Shown here one piece after another: positions 21,058 through 31,315 of a stretch of DNA of 64,000 nt (its first letter is position 1; every line of letters begins with the position of its first letter). The position numbers and the translations under genes were made by a program. Origin of the DNA: Ulva prolifera (taxonomy: Eukaryota; Chlorophyta; Ulvophyceae; Ulvales; Ulvaceae); NCBI GenBank assembly GCA_023078555.1, contig CM041204.1, positions 3,998,430-4,062,429 on the forward strand, in the 5' to 3' direction. Below the pieces are notes generated by a model, which worked only from the letters and a program-made list of their open reading frames with translations, was not told where the DNA came from and did not search any database.

Positions 21058-22655
21058 AAGCCCCACCCCCGTGTAATTCTCCCAGCGCTGTGGTCACCAC
21101 GCCACCCTCGCTAGCGTGCAGTCACGTCCAAAAACCATTCATGAGCATGAAGACAGCAGCAAAATCGCTACGAAGCGTCAATGATTGTTGTCTTGTGATA
21201 CTCTGCCTTCGTGGCGAAAGTTTTATGCCTCGTGGTGCCTCTGTGGCGTCGCCTGACCGTTGAGCGGCAGCATTGCTCAATGGCACGTCGATGTTGGCAC
21301 TGCAGCTTCAAACGAACATTTAACTTTTGTGACACGCGAGCCTGGCCTTCACGCATCAGGAGATCGGTCTGCATGCTGTAGATACGTACAAGCGCACTGC
21401 ATACGACTGCACTGTCAAGACCCGTCCTGTCACAGCCAGCGAAAGAGATAGCAGTTACTGATCGATCACCAGGAGGAACCAAAAGATCGATGAGGTGTGA
21501 TAAGCTTTGGCGCGAGAGTGCATGGTCATGAGTTAAACAATCACCACCACTATATTGTGCGAGCCCAGTGCAATCTAGACGCCACTGAGTTCACTCTCCA
21601 ATAAACTCACCATGTGATCGAAGACTACTTGATTATCGGCTATCGTAGCAGATCTGTCATTCACGAGGGGCTGCAGAGCTGGCCTTGCACCGCTCGATGG
21701 TCCCTCCACTACAGCTGCGTCCTCCATTCCGAGGACGGTTTCCTTCCACTTTGCTGAGCGACCATCGAACGTCTTGTCCTTCTTCCTCGCGTCTGGTTTC
21801 ACCATTTTGCTGGTTTTCATGAACTTGGCACAAGTAGGAAAATCACTAGCCTGAACACTGTCTTCAACATCTGCTGCACTCGATGTTGTCTGTGCTTTCC
21901 TGCCCTTTTTCAAATATTGACTTCTCTGCACGGCCATTTTATGTCTCTTCGGTGCTGGAACGTGGCTTTGCACGATGTGGCCTTCTTTTGCCGAAGCTTT
22001 GCCCCCTAGCGATCAAGCTGGAGCTTTGAGTCTTGTCAACGGCTCGGATGAGCTCGTTGAGACACAAGTCTAGACTGCCAAAAATCCTTTTCCGGCAATC
22101 TGAAGGCAGATCAGGGTTGTTGAATGCTTCACGAATGGGTGTACCGCACTCTGCTTTGCTTTGACTGCCTTCTTTCGAGCGGCCTGGGCGTGACACCGAT
22201 ACGTCTGATTTACACTTGTTTTCATACCATTTTGTTGCTTGTGCCGATATTTTCAGCAGTTTTCGCGTTGTTGCTCCGCGAGTACGAAATGCCCGAGTGT
22301 GTTGTTGACATCATTACACCGCAGGCGAGCAGCGACAGCGTTCCTACGCGAGTCTGTAGTCGAACAAATATCATGATAAGATACAGCATCTTTAACGCTC
22401 TGAGGCTCGAGACGTAAGTCTCGGAGATCTACCGCGATGGTGAGGTCCGGCAACGCAGTAACAATCGAATGGGCCATGGTATCTACACGCTCGTCAGCTT
22501 CCAAGCTAATGGCAATTGTTTGGAGGAACAGGAGCAATTTTTGGTTGTTTTGCTGCTGTCTTGATGCTCATGAATGGTTTTTGGACGTGATTGCACGCTA
22601 GCGAGGGTGGCGTGGTGACCACAGCGCTGGGAGAATAACACGAGGGAAGCCCCAC
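21058..22655. mobile_element. Mutator-like DNA transposon with 9-bp TSD
   Basis: AAGCCCCAC occurs at 21058-21066 and 22647-22655. The enclosed 21067-22646 (1,580 bp) starts with an inverted repeat of about 98 bp (21067-21164) whose complement ends the element (22548-22646); the arms differ at only a few positions and share ATTCTCCCAGCGCTGTGG and GTCCAAAAACCATTCATGAG. Long TIRs with a 9-bp duplication are the hallmark of the Mutator superfamily. The interior is clearly lower in GC than its surroundings and carries a minus-strand gene-like region but no transposase signature that I can see, so this is probably a non-autonomous or gene-carrying copy. It sits between LINE-B debris on both sides. 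Confidence 0.82.
21575..22537 (-). CDS. Hypothetical multi-exon gene inside the transposon
   Basis: Three minus-strand frames follow one another: 22537-22253 (ALPDLTIAVDLRDLRLEP, then SYHDICSTTDSRRNAVAARL), 22196-21939 (PSDCRKRIFGSLDLCLNELI, basic end GKRRPHRAKPRS) and 21973-21575 (basic start, VKPDARKKDKTFDG, ending VVFDHMVSLLESELSGV). A plausible acceptor GTGCAG precedes RSQYLKKGRK in the third. Residue content is protein-like, with basic nuclear-type segments and amphipathic helices, but no DDE or zinc-finger signature is visible. It could be a captured host gene fragment or an accessory protein of the element. Splice sites are not fixed. Confidence 0.4.
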
Positions 22656-23225
22656 ACTCATAAGCATACCCTCACGCCCACCCACACTCGCACCCCGCCC
22701 ACACTCGCACCCCGCCCACAGCAGAGCCCCACACAGCAGAGCCCCGAAATTTAAAGCACACAGAGCCGAGGCCGCGAAGCCCAACACACCGAGCCACCAA
22801 CAACAAACCCCCCGGGGAGGCCCCAGCCTCCCCCAGCCAACCCCACCGCGCCCAGCAACCGCACACCACCCCGGCCACCCGCAAACCCAGACCCTCAAAT
22901 TCCAATCCCCTGCCCGGCCCGCCCGGCCACCCCCCCCCCCCCCCCCCCCCCCCCCCGTCGCGCTCTGACGGCAGGCCACATGCACACGCATGGGATGGGC
23001 GGCGTCAAAGCGCGGCACGCCGAGCGCCAGGCCGGTCACCCAAGGCAGATGGCAGGCCAGGGCCATCGCCGCCACAAAGCGGACTAGGCCAGGGGCGCAC
23101 GCAGGGACTACCATCGAACAGGCAGCCAGGGTTGGCGCGCAGAGCCGCTCAGGCCGAGTGGCCCGTGAGCGGCGTGAGGTCATCGGACGGGACTGCCAGC
23201 TCCATCAAAACTCGCAGCACATGTG
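22656..23225 (-). mobile_element. LINE-B end of ORF2 and 3' UTR, minus strand
   Basis: On the minus strand about 23183-23155 reads SPLTGHSA then stop, matching the ORF2 ends at 7464 and 60770. The GGGACTG...GAGGTCATC junction is also shared with 7490-7515 and 60795-60825. Downstream is 3'-UTR-like C-rich sequence with a pure C tract at about 22929-22956. The normal 3' terminus is not identified, probably because the DNA transposon inserted here. Confidence 0.65.
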
Positions 23226-24201
23226 TGGCCTGGCTGGTCTGGCAGACATGATGCGCATGCAGTGGGACCGAGTGTGTGTATCGAGTGTGGGATACACTCG
23301 ATACGTAGACAGTCCCTGGTCACTGAGGCAAGCTGACATGTACCGGTTTTGCTTTCAATGAACGTGAACAGCGTGGCCGTTCATGGATCTGCCTATGTCT
23401 TCTGGCTTGAGCCTACACACTTGACCTGATGCATGACTCCGGGTCCGCGCCAGCTGGAGAGATCTTGGCATGCATGCTACAGGTATAGGAAACAAGGTGG
23501 GCAGCACAGTGAACGCAGCTAGCATCGCACGAACACCTGAGCCTGTCTGGTTCAACACTCCCACGTGCGTGCGCACGCCACAGCCACATCCAGGGCTCAC
23601 AGAAGCCACAGCCACCCCAATGACCAACAGAAATACCCAGATCTCCCCACACACCACCACATAAACACCCTCACCGTACCCGCACGGTGACACTCGCGAG
23701 CCCGGTACCCCCTCAGCCTCCCCCACCCAGCCCCTCGCCTGCACACCAAACTCCACGCGTGGACGGCCTCGTACGGCCTCCCCCCACCCTCAAACCCTCT
23801 GTCCACGCACCCCCCGCCCGCACCCGCACATCGGGACACACGCCCATGCATGGCAGGGCCAGCGACCATGCTGCGGCATGCCGCACCAGAGGCCGGCCGA
23901 TCCCGCAAGTGGCACTGCTTGGAATCGACATCGATGGTATACTTCCCCCAATCTGGTTTTGTATTACAGAGATATGTCCGGGTACTTAGACATCTACACA
24001 CAAGCACACGCAATCACAACCCGTGTTGTACAAGACCTCAAGAATCTCTTTTAAAGCAGCTCCTACACACGCGCTCGATCTGAGTCGTACTTGCTGTACC
24101 TAGGCCCCCGAAACCTAATGCACATCGCCCGGATGTCACGCACACGTACAAGCTCCCGTCCAGCTCCCGACCGTCACGAGTCAGTGATTCATGACCGTCG
24201 C
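23226..24201. other. Intergenic, C-rich debris
   Basis: A palindrome-like GTATCGAGTGTGGGATACAC lies at about 23279-23303. Segment 23690-23830 is C-rich and resembles 3700-3800, probably decayed LINE 3' UTR. No gene is supported. Confidence 0.35.
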
Positions 24202-24281
24202 GTGTGTGTGTGAGTGTATGTTGATGTTGATGCGGATGAGATTCGGTGTCAGTGTTTGTTTTCTCCTGTTCACTCTTTTGT
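24202..24281 (+). mobile_element. LINE-A 3'-end copy
   Basis: TGTGTGTGTGAG leader, GTTGATGTTGATGCGGATGA core and TTCACTCTTTTGT end. GTCGCG at both borders may be a short target-site duplication. Confidence 0.8.
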
Positions 24282-24331
24282 CGCGAGGGTGTTCCGCCGA
24301 CGCCTTAGTGAGCTGACAGAACGAGCACTTT

Positions 24332-24495
24332 AAGTGAGCAGGGGTTGCGGTATGATGCGGGCATGGAGGACGCGGTCCTGCCGGACTGAGTTGTGAGTGC
24401 GGTTGTTGTGTGCGTGTGTGTGTGAATGTGTGTTGATGTTGATGCGGATGAGATTCGGTTTCAGTGTTTGTTTTCTCCCGTTCACTCTTCTGTAA
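24332..24495 (+). mobile_element. LINE-A copy including the last codons of its ORF
   Basis: Starts with codons for SEQGLRYDAGMEDAVLPD followed by TGA, then the full short 3' UTR to CACTCTTCTGTAA. The same peptide end (GLQYDAGLEDAILPD) closes the reverse-transcriptase copy at 50115-52450. This links the short tails to that element. Confidence 0.85.
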
Positions 24496-25215
24496 ACAAC
24501 CTCTGTCATGCGTGTGTCCAATGAGCAACTCAGAAATCATGTCGACCTCATGAATTATCGCTGCTGTGCTCGATGAAAGGACGACGTCTCATACGGGTTC
24601 TCGGTGTCAGCTGCACCTGGCTTGCATTCCACCGGTACCGGCCGGTGCCCACTTGCAAGTTGGCACTATATAGCATAATATAGTGCACTTGCCGACATCA
24701 CGACAGGCCCCGCGTTTCCATATGCGATACTGTTTAGATGTTTCATGCTTGTACAGCCATAGCTATAGGCGTTTATGCTTGGCGACCTGGGTTCAAGATA
24801 TCATATGTTGGTCCTGTGCACGTGATCACGAGCGCAAGCTGTGAGCGCAGGCTGCAGCCGCACACACGGCCGCGTGGGTCAGCAGTTGCGCAAGGTCTCT
24901 GGCAGTGTATTGCAGAAGAGTAAACTCTTCGGAATCAACAAGCAAGCACAGACAGCCATGTAAATTCGTCTCTCGACGCTGAGTCTAGATCGAGAACGGA
25001 TTGACCCGCGGCGTCGCGCGCGAGCTTGCTAGCGTGCATACTCACTCAGCTGGCGTTTTGGTTCGTGCGAATGCTGACTCGAATCTCTTCCGGAACACAT
25101 TCCGATGTTGAGTTTGTGTGGTAATCCTTTCCGCGTGTGCCTGAGCCCGGCTGGGCCTCATGACCCGGTGTCCGTGATGCAGGTCCATTGCGCATTCATT
25201 GCAACGGCTCCAGAC
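24496..25215. other. Intergenic and 5' leader of TMEM151-like A
   Basis: No separate gene is seen. The acceptor GTGATGCAG at about 25174-25182, 33 nt before the start ATG, has a counterpart (GTAATGCAG) upstream of copy B, so both genes appear to have a 5'-UTR intron. Confidence 0.5.
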
Positions 25216-27064
25216 ATGACAAAGACCGATGATCAGCTCAGGCAACTGCCCCTGCCCCCCACCGCCCTTCACGTGCAGCACGCGCATGCATACGCATCTG
25301 GGCCCAGCGCGCCACCGCCCTACACTTCGCGGCCGCTGGAAATCCCCATGTTGCTGCCGCTCCCTCCGACTCCGGTGCAGGCCTCCGCCGCTGCCCCTCC
25401 TGGAACTCCTGCACCCCCGCAACCCCCTATGCCACTACCACCCCTGCCCGGCCACCGCCCTCCGCCCCCGCCCCCGCCAATGCCACAGTCAGCTGCAGTC
25501 TATGCGTACACTGCAGGCGCCGGACTGCACGCATACGCCCCTCCCCCACCACCGCCACGCCCGCCGCAGCCTCAGCCGCGCCCACAACCCGGCGTCGCAT
25601 GGACGGGCGCTGCTGCTGCGCCACCTGCCCGACCACCGCCTCCACCCAGGCAGCCTCAGTTGCCCCCACAGGCAGGCTCAGGGTCTCCTGTTGACCTAGC
25701 GATGCCAGAGAATATGCCAGAGAGCATGCCACCTCCACCACCGCCACGGCAGCCTCAGCCTCAGAGGCAAGAGCAAGGCCCAAGGCAGCCGCTGCAGGGC
25801 GCAATCGCGCGTGGAGATGTACCACCAGGCCCTGGCTCCGGCCATGGTCACACGCCGGACGCCCGGACGCAGCCGTCCATGCTGGTGCCCCTCTCAGATC
25901 AGACTGCGCAGCTGACACCGGCCACGCGCATTCCAGAACTGATGGCACCGGACGTGCCACCGCCTGTGTCTGTGCGTGCGCAGCCAGTCCATCAGGCGCC
26001 AGGCAATGAGCGCCATGAATTCCTGCCTGGGACTGAGGGGGAAAAACGTCAACTCGCCAGCGAAGAGGACGATTCTCCACAGAGCTCGGCCGCGAGATTC
26101 TGGAAGCAGCTGCGCAAGTGCGAGTGCGTGCTACCCTCGGTGCGCGCCGCCTTCCCACGCTCCTCCGGAGAGGACCAGCGGCCTGCTCAGCAACGCACGA
26201 TCACCTGCTCGCTGTATGAGTGCATCTAGATCGGCGGGCGAAAACAGATCTCATGTCAAGCCACGCCTCTGCCTGCCGTCAATGCAAAGCACGCGCGCGC
26301 AGACCGTCGTCAGGATGATTGTGCATAAATTGTACATGGGTGAACTTGTCCTCATCGGCTTCAGGGTGTTGCTCACGTGACGCTAGTAGCCATCAGTTCG
26401 GGTCAGCCATAGGTTGTGGCCACTGCAGGCCGCGTGCATGTGATCATGACCTGCAATATCTCCTAGATAGACCCTCGGCTACAAGAGTCGTCGCAGCTTC
26501 AATTTCTGTGCACATGGTCCTGGTGCCTAGACTACCAGTGGACAACAGTGTCAAGCTGCGTACATATGATCAACAACATCAGCACGCAGGCACACATGTG
26601 TACTGTTCCGGGCTGCAATTGCGTGATAGCAGGTGGCGTACGAGGCCGGGACTCGAGCGTGGACCTAGCTGCAGGTGTTTTTGTGGGGAGTCTTTATCGC
26701 GTGTTTGGCCGTCAAAGATTACATGAAGATTCTACCGCTCGCGCTCCTGGGTCTCGCCCTGGGTTTCTACTTGTGGGAGTGGTTCTGGGACGACACCCTT
26801 CGGTACCTATGGAACCAGAAGGCAGGGGGCAACGCGTCGCAGTATGTTGAGCAGCTGCGGCGCGCACAGGCGACCCGCCTCGAGTTCTCCGTCAAGTGCT
26901 GGCACAAGGAGACATACACCCAGGTTGTGACCAATATGGACTAAAATGGCAACATGACGATGGGTGGTATGCGGCAGGTCACGGACGTGAGAGTCTCCCA
27001 TTCCCGTGCGGCCCCGCTTGCGTGTGTCTATCAGTGCTGCTGCTTTAAATGTCTCACTGCAAGC

Positions 27065-27096
27065 ATCAACGTACAGTCATATGACTGTACGTTGAT
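27065..27096. repeat. 32-bp perfect palindrome
   Basis: ATCAACGTACAGTCAT is followed directly by its reverse complement, with no loop. Confidence 0.9.
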
Positions 27097-28110
27097 CCAT
27101 GTGTTAATTATGACACTGTATTTCATGGCATAGCCCATCACGATGGCGTGCGGTGGCGTACGCACTTTCAGCTCTATGTTTGTGGGTTCATTTCCTCTGG
27201 AGCACATAAGTGCAATTGCAAGACATATACAAATACCGATGCATCTACATACTGCATGATGTGACGAGCACTGCGGTCTGGATCTGCAGTACCTCAGACC
27301 CTTGAGGGTCCTGCTGGTAGTGCGAGACTCTGCAGCTGCCACTGTGGCACAGTGTAGCACTGAGACCAGCACGCAGGCGAGATGCGTCACATGTGCAAAT
27401 GCATGGGCCGCCTGGCTCTGTGTGGCTAATGCGAAATTGCAGACTCTCGGACAGAGTGTCTGTACATAGCCTGTTGGTGAAGGCCGCCTTCGTGGCGCTT
27501 TGCATGAACCATCCGTAGGCAACGCCGGGGCCCCGTGTTTCAGCCGCCGCCAGCACGTGCACTGCCAGCCTTACGCTCGGCCGCTCGACCACGTCACCTA
27601 CCAGCCACCTCCGGGATCCTATCCACCAAGCATACAGACTTGCTCAGATTCACATGCAGAATTGCACCATGCACTGCAGCTGTGAATGTCTGGCCGGGCT
27701 AGCCCTGGCCATGCATGTGGAGAGGCTCCATATGGAGAGGCTCTGCAGATGTGCACGGCCGGCGCCCTCGTGGGCGCTCTCACACGTCGGCGACGCGGTA
27801 TCATGTTCAGCGGCCTAACAGTGCTAGTGCTGCGGTTGGCACGGTGCACGAGTGACCACCTCTAGATCTGTCGCTGTGGGCGCACCGGCACCATGGCCAG
27901 TGCCACGTGGCCTGGCACACGAGCGCTGCTGCGCGGACAGCAGGTGCAACACAGGAGCGGGCAGAGAGCAGCTGCAAGGAGCGAGAACGGCGAGCGGAGG
28001 ATGTGCCTCGTCATGCGGCCTTCGTCTGTGTAGTCGGTCGCGCATATATAGTTATGGGAGGTGCCATATGCGCGGAATTATGAGCGAGCGACGCACCATG
28101 TATATATACT

Positions 28111-28147
28111 TTACAAAAGAGTGAACGGGAGAAAACAAACACTGAAA
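28111..28147 (-). mobile_element. LINE-A 37-nt tail
   Basis: Reversed LINE-A end (TTACAAAAGAGTGAACGGGA...). CCATGTATATAT before and CCATGTATTTAT after it form a 12-bp duplication with one mismatch. Confidence 0.85.
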
Positions 28148-28372
28148 CCATGTATTTATCGAAAAGGCAGACGCGTCGTATGAGGACCATCGGCTGTTGC
28201 CCTCCTCCTCACTTCGACCATGCTTCTGAATCAGTCTGGGCCGGGTAAGTACTAGTAGAACGTTGCAGATAACACCCTACGCATGCGTTGCACAGATTCT
28301 TACTCTTCGAGCGCGACTGCGACTGCCACGGCCATCGGTCATGCGCTCGAGCGGATCTGACTTGGAGTCGTG

Positions 28373-28450
28373 TGTGAGTGTATGTTGATGTTGATTCGGA
28401 TGAGATTCGGTTTCAGTGTTTGTTTTCTCCCGTTCACTCTTTTGTAATTT
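28373..28450 (+). mobile_element. LINE-A 78-nt tail with 13-bp TSD
   Basis: Perfect repeats ACTTGGAGTCGTG at 28360-28372 and 28451-28463 flank a copy ending CACTCTTTTGTAATTT. Confidence 0.92.
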
Positions 28451-29525
28451 ACTTGGAGTCGTGGCCTATAGCTACACGGCCGTCTACAGGTATGCAGGAT
28501 GTGACTCCCACTCCGTGCCGAGCAGGGGTCGCTTGCATGCGTGTGCATGGCCAGGCTGCCGTGCGATGCCAGCGGCCAAGCGCGAGGCATGGCAGGCGCT
28601 GCAAGCGGGGGTACCCGGAATCGCTTTTGCACACTATTCGGGGCTCTGGTTCCTGTCGGGGAGTCTTTGCAGTGGATTGATGCAGATGCGAATTGAAATG
28701 CGTGGACTGTCAACTGAAGTTTAGCTTGCATGAGCTCCACTGGTCGGGAGTACATGTATGCTAACAGTAGACATATGTTGCGAGGCATGAGCGGCCGCGG
28801 CGTGCGTGTGATTTGAAGGAAAGCAACACCCGCTTTGAATTTTTGTGTTGCCGGGCTAGGATCATGGGGTGCGTTTGTTTGGCGGTTAAGAATTCTGGGG
28901 TGTAGCTATGTGTGCGCCTGTACCTATTAGCAGTACCCCCGGGCCGGGGGTGGTACCGCCGCCCTTGATGCGTGGCTGCTGCTGCACAGTCCGCCCTTGT
29001 AGCCGCCTTCAAGGTTGCCCTTCGAGTGGTTTGGCACGAGGCAACTTGGAAAAGATTCATATGCAGTGCTGGTTTGCGAGCTGGTCAGGTCCGTAGACTG
29101 TCCACTGCATGCGCATGTGGTGCATGCATGCAGGAACGGAGACATTCGAGATCACCCGCTGCGAGGACGCATCGATGCCTCTGCCACCGATTTACGGCTG
29201 CATCGCCACCAAGCTGATTCTGTCCAAGGACTACGAGTTCATGGACGCGGAATCGCAGAGGCGGTATGACAGTGCGCTCGCGGCCTTTTCGAGGCGAACT
29301 CCGTTTGACGAGCACGAGTCCCTCTCGAGGTACATCGTGATTCCCGGCTACAAGGAGCGCACGCTGTGCTACGTGAACGGGCCCGCCCCGCTGCTGTGGA
29401 TAAACCTGCCGGTGTACATCCTCGCATCGGCCGTCGGGCTCACGATTCCGTACCGCATCGCACTGGCCCTGTGCACACGCGGAGGCGAGCGCAGCCACAG
29501 AATCGTGAAGCGTATTGCAGCATGA

Positions 29526-31315
29526 CTTCTTGAGTCAACGACGCATTCTAGGATAGGCCGCCACGTGTCACGCCGGCGCTTGTGCCCTCTCATGTCACCA
29601 GTACTAGTGGACGTGTTAGCGCCCACATAGTGTGTCCTTACGGACGTTATGCTTCAGCCCTGTTGCCCATAAGGCTCATGTAAGCCGCATGGACGTCATA
29701 AGGATGATATTCGGCCGTCCATACGTGAGGATCGCGTGGTGCTACTGTAAGGACAACTCAGTGCTACTAGTGGTTAGCGGACGGTTCCCGTGCGCCGGGT
29801 GTGCGTGGGTGACTGCGGTGCATGCATGCTCTTATGTGCATGCATGCTCAGCTACCATGAAGGCAGTCTCAGGCTTGTCCATGAACGATCAAAGGTAGAA
29901 TCATACATGGGCACAGCTGTCCGGATCGCTAGCGCTTGCGAGGCCCTGCAATGATTCAAGTTTGCCTTGCCTTGGCCGAGGCGCGCTCCCGGTAGCTGCT
30001 ACTAGTAGTGCTGCATGGCATGTCTCTGGATCTGTGAGATTTTATGAATATAAATGTATACATTCACTGTAAATACTGTTTACGGCCATGTGGCGGTTGT
30101 GAGTTGGGTTGTGAGCGTCACGAATCGGCAGTCAGTGAACGCCAGCAACACCACACCGAGATCTGTGCTGTACTGGACAAGGGTGGCACCCTGGCACTGA
30201 CGCACCACCAGAACTACAAGTAGCAGGCTCACTTCCTGACCCGATTGGAAGTGCTACAGCTGCTGGCCAGCATGGCCTGCCGAAATCCGGCAGGTGCATG
30301 ACCATGAGAAGTGCTTTATGACCTCATGAGCTGATCAGCAGATCTGAGCGTTGTGTGCACACGTGTTGCATATGCGGCAGCAGCCCCACCTCCACCGATC
30401 ATTTGCAGCCACTGGCAGTGTCCACGCTGACATGGCCATGGAAGTTGGGTGCATGAGTTCAGAATGCTGTCACATGCAATCGCATGTTACCTGGATGAAG
30501 TAGGGTCACGTGGGATCCATGATGCATCTCCCTGCTGACTCAAAGTGACGGAGATCAAAGGCACAGCACACCAAGCAGAGGTGAGGGCAGTTCAATTTCG
30601 TGAGTTCACTACGCGATGGACGAGGCTCGTCCCTCATGCAACTTGTCTTCTAGACACTGAGCATTAAATACTGCTGCAATGGCAAGCAATTGGTGCTGCC
30701 ACTTGTCAATAGCAAGCAGTGCACCGCTTGGCAAGCCTGGCTTCAGTGTGTGCACATGTGCAAGCCACTTGATCATGAGCTAAGCCTGAGACACGTGCTC
30801 TATGCTACGCCTGTAGAGTCTGTACGCCTACATGATCGCAGTCTCAGCCATGTTTTACTGCGGCATGCGTGTTGGCGACATTATAGCATATGTGGCAATG
30901 TAGGGCCGGCCTGCCTCATGACAACCTGTGAAAGGGTATCTCAGCCTAGTGCATGGCTGTATAAAACATTCAGTTGGCAGACTCACGGTACACATTCGAG
31001 GTTCCAGGTGCGGGTGCCTCTGACCGGAGATGTTTCTCCACTACATTCCTACAGCTGCACATGTCACCGACACCGTGACGGTGCGCCATTTCACGTGACA
31101 ATCAGCCATCGCAGCAGTACTGCCCCGCCTGTGCACATGCGATTCATGCACACCACATCGGCGTCAAGCCGAGTTGCCATGGCCCAGAACAGCAGGGCAG
31201 TCAGGTGGTGCACGCTGGCACGGGTTCAGGATTGCACAGCTCTCAAATGGCTCAGCATCTACAGCCACAAAACACATACCGAAAACAATGCAAGTCAGCG
31301 CACCGCAGCCACCGC
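29526..31315. other. Intergenic, possible coding remnant
   Basis: TGTAA at about 29679 could be the poly(A) signal of TMEM151-like A. At about 30135-30300 a plus frame with one stop reads EICAVLDKGGTLALTHHQNY, then LTRLEVLQLLASMACRNP; it looks like a decayed gene of unknown type. The long plus frame 30690-31646 starts at TTG and is antisense to LRR gene B, so it is not taken as a gene. Confidence 0.35.

Larger units (their letters stand above)
27006..29133. other. Large second intron of TMEM151-like A
   Basis: Donor GTGCGG, acceptor within TGCATGCATGCAG. Holds a 32-bp perfect palindrome and two LINE-A tails, annotated separately. A minus-strand frame at 27031-27522 and a short plus frame ending at 28724 (GIAFAHYSGLWFLSGSL) look partly protein-like but have no support from family or paralogue. 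Confidence 0.6.
25216..29525 (+). pseudogene. TMEM151-like protein A, in-frame TAA
   Basis: Model join(25216..26139, 26675..27005, 29134..29525), 549 codons with phases that fit. Exon 1 (308 residues) is a proline-rich N-terminal region with PPPPPPP runs and ends CVLPS before donor GTGCGC. Exon 2 has hydrophobic helices (LPLALLGLALGFYLWEWFW), then QYVEQLRRAQ and CWHKETYTQVVT. Exon 3 ends the TMEM151 domain with SRYIVIPGYKERTLCYV and a membrane span LWINLPVYILASAVGL. Codon 26942-26944 is TAA in the conserved D-x-x-GN stretch where copy B has TDGRGN; the frame and all 147 later codons are otherwise intact. It is therefore either a very recent pseudogene, a polymorphism or read error, or a read-through gene. 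TMEM151 proteins are multi-pass membrane proteins of poorly known function. Confidence 0.78.

Noticed and set aside
26140-26229. Read-through peptide EDQRPAQQ after the proline-rich exon of copy A, resembling the start of animal TMEM151
   Set aside because: No counterpart in copy B, where the homologous GTGCGC donor ends the exon; probably chance or part of the intron.
26900-26970. A 54-nt intron (GTTGTG...GGCAG) that would remove the in-frame TAA of TMEM151-like A
   Set aside because: It would delete the conserved Gly-Asn region present in copy B, and the donor does not fit the GTGCGY pattern.
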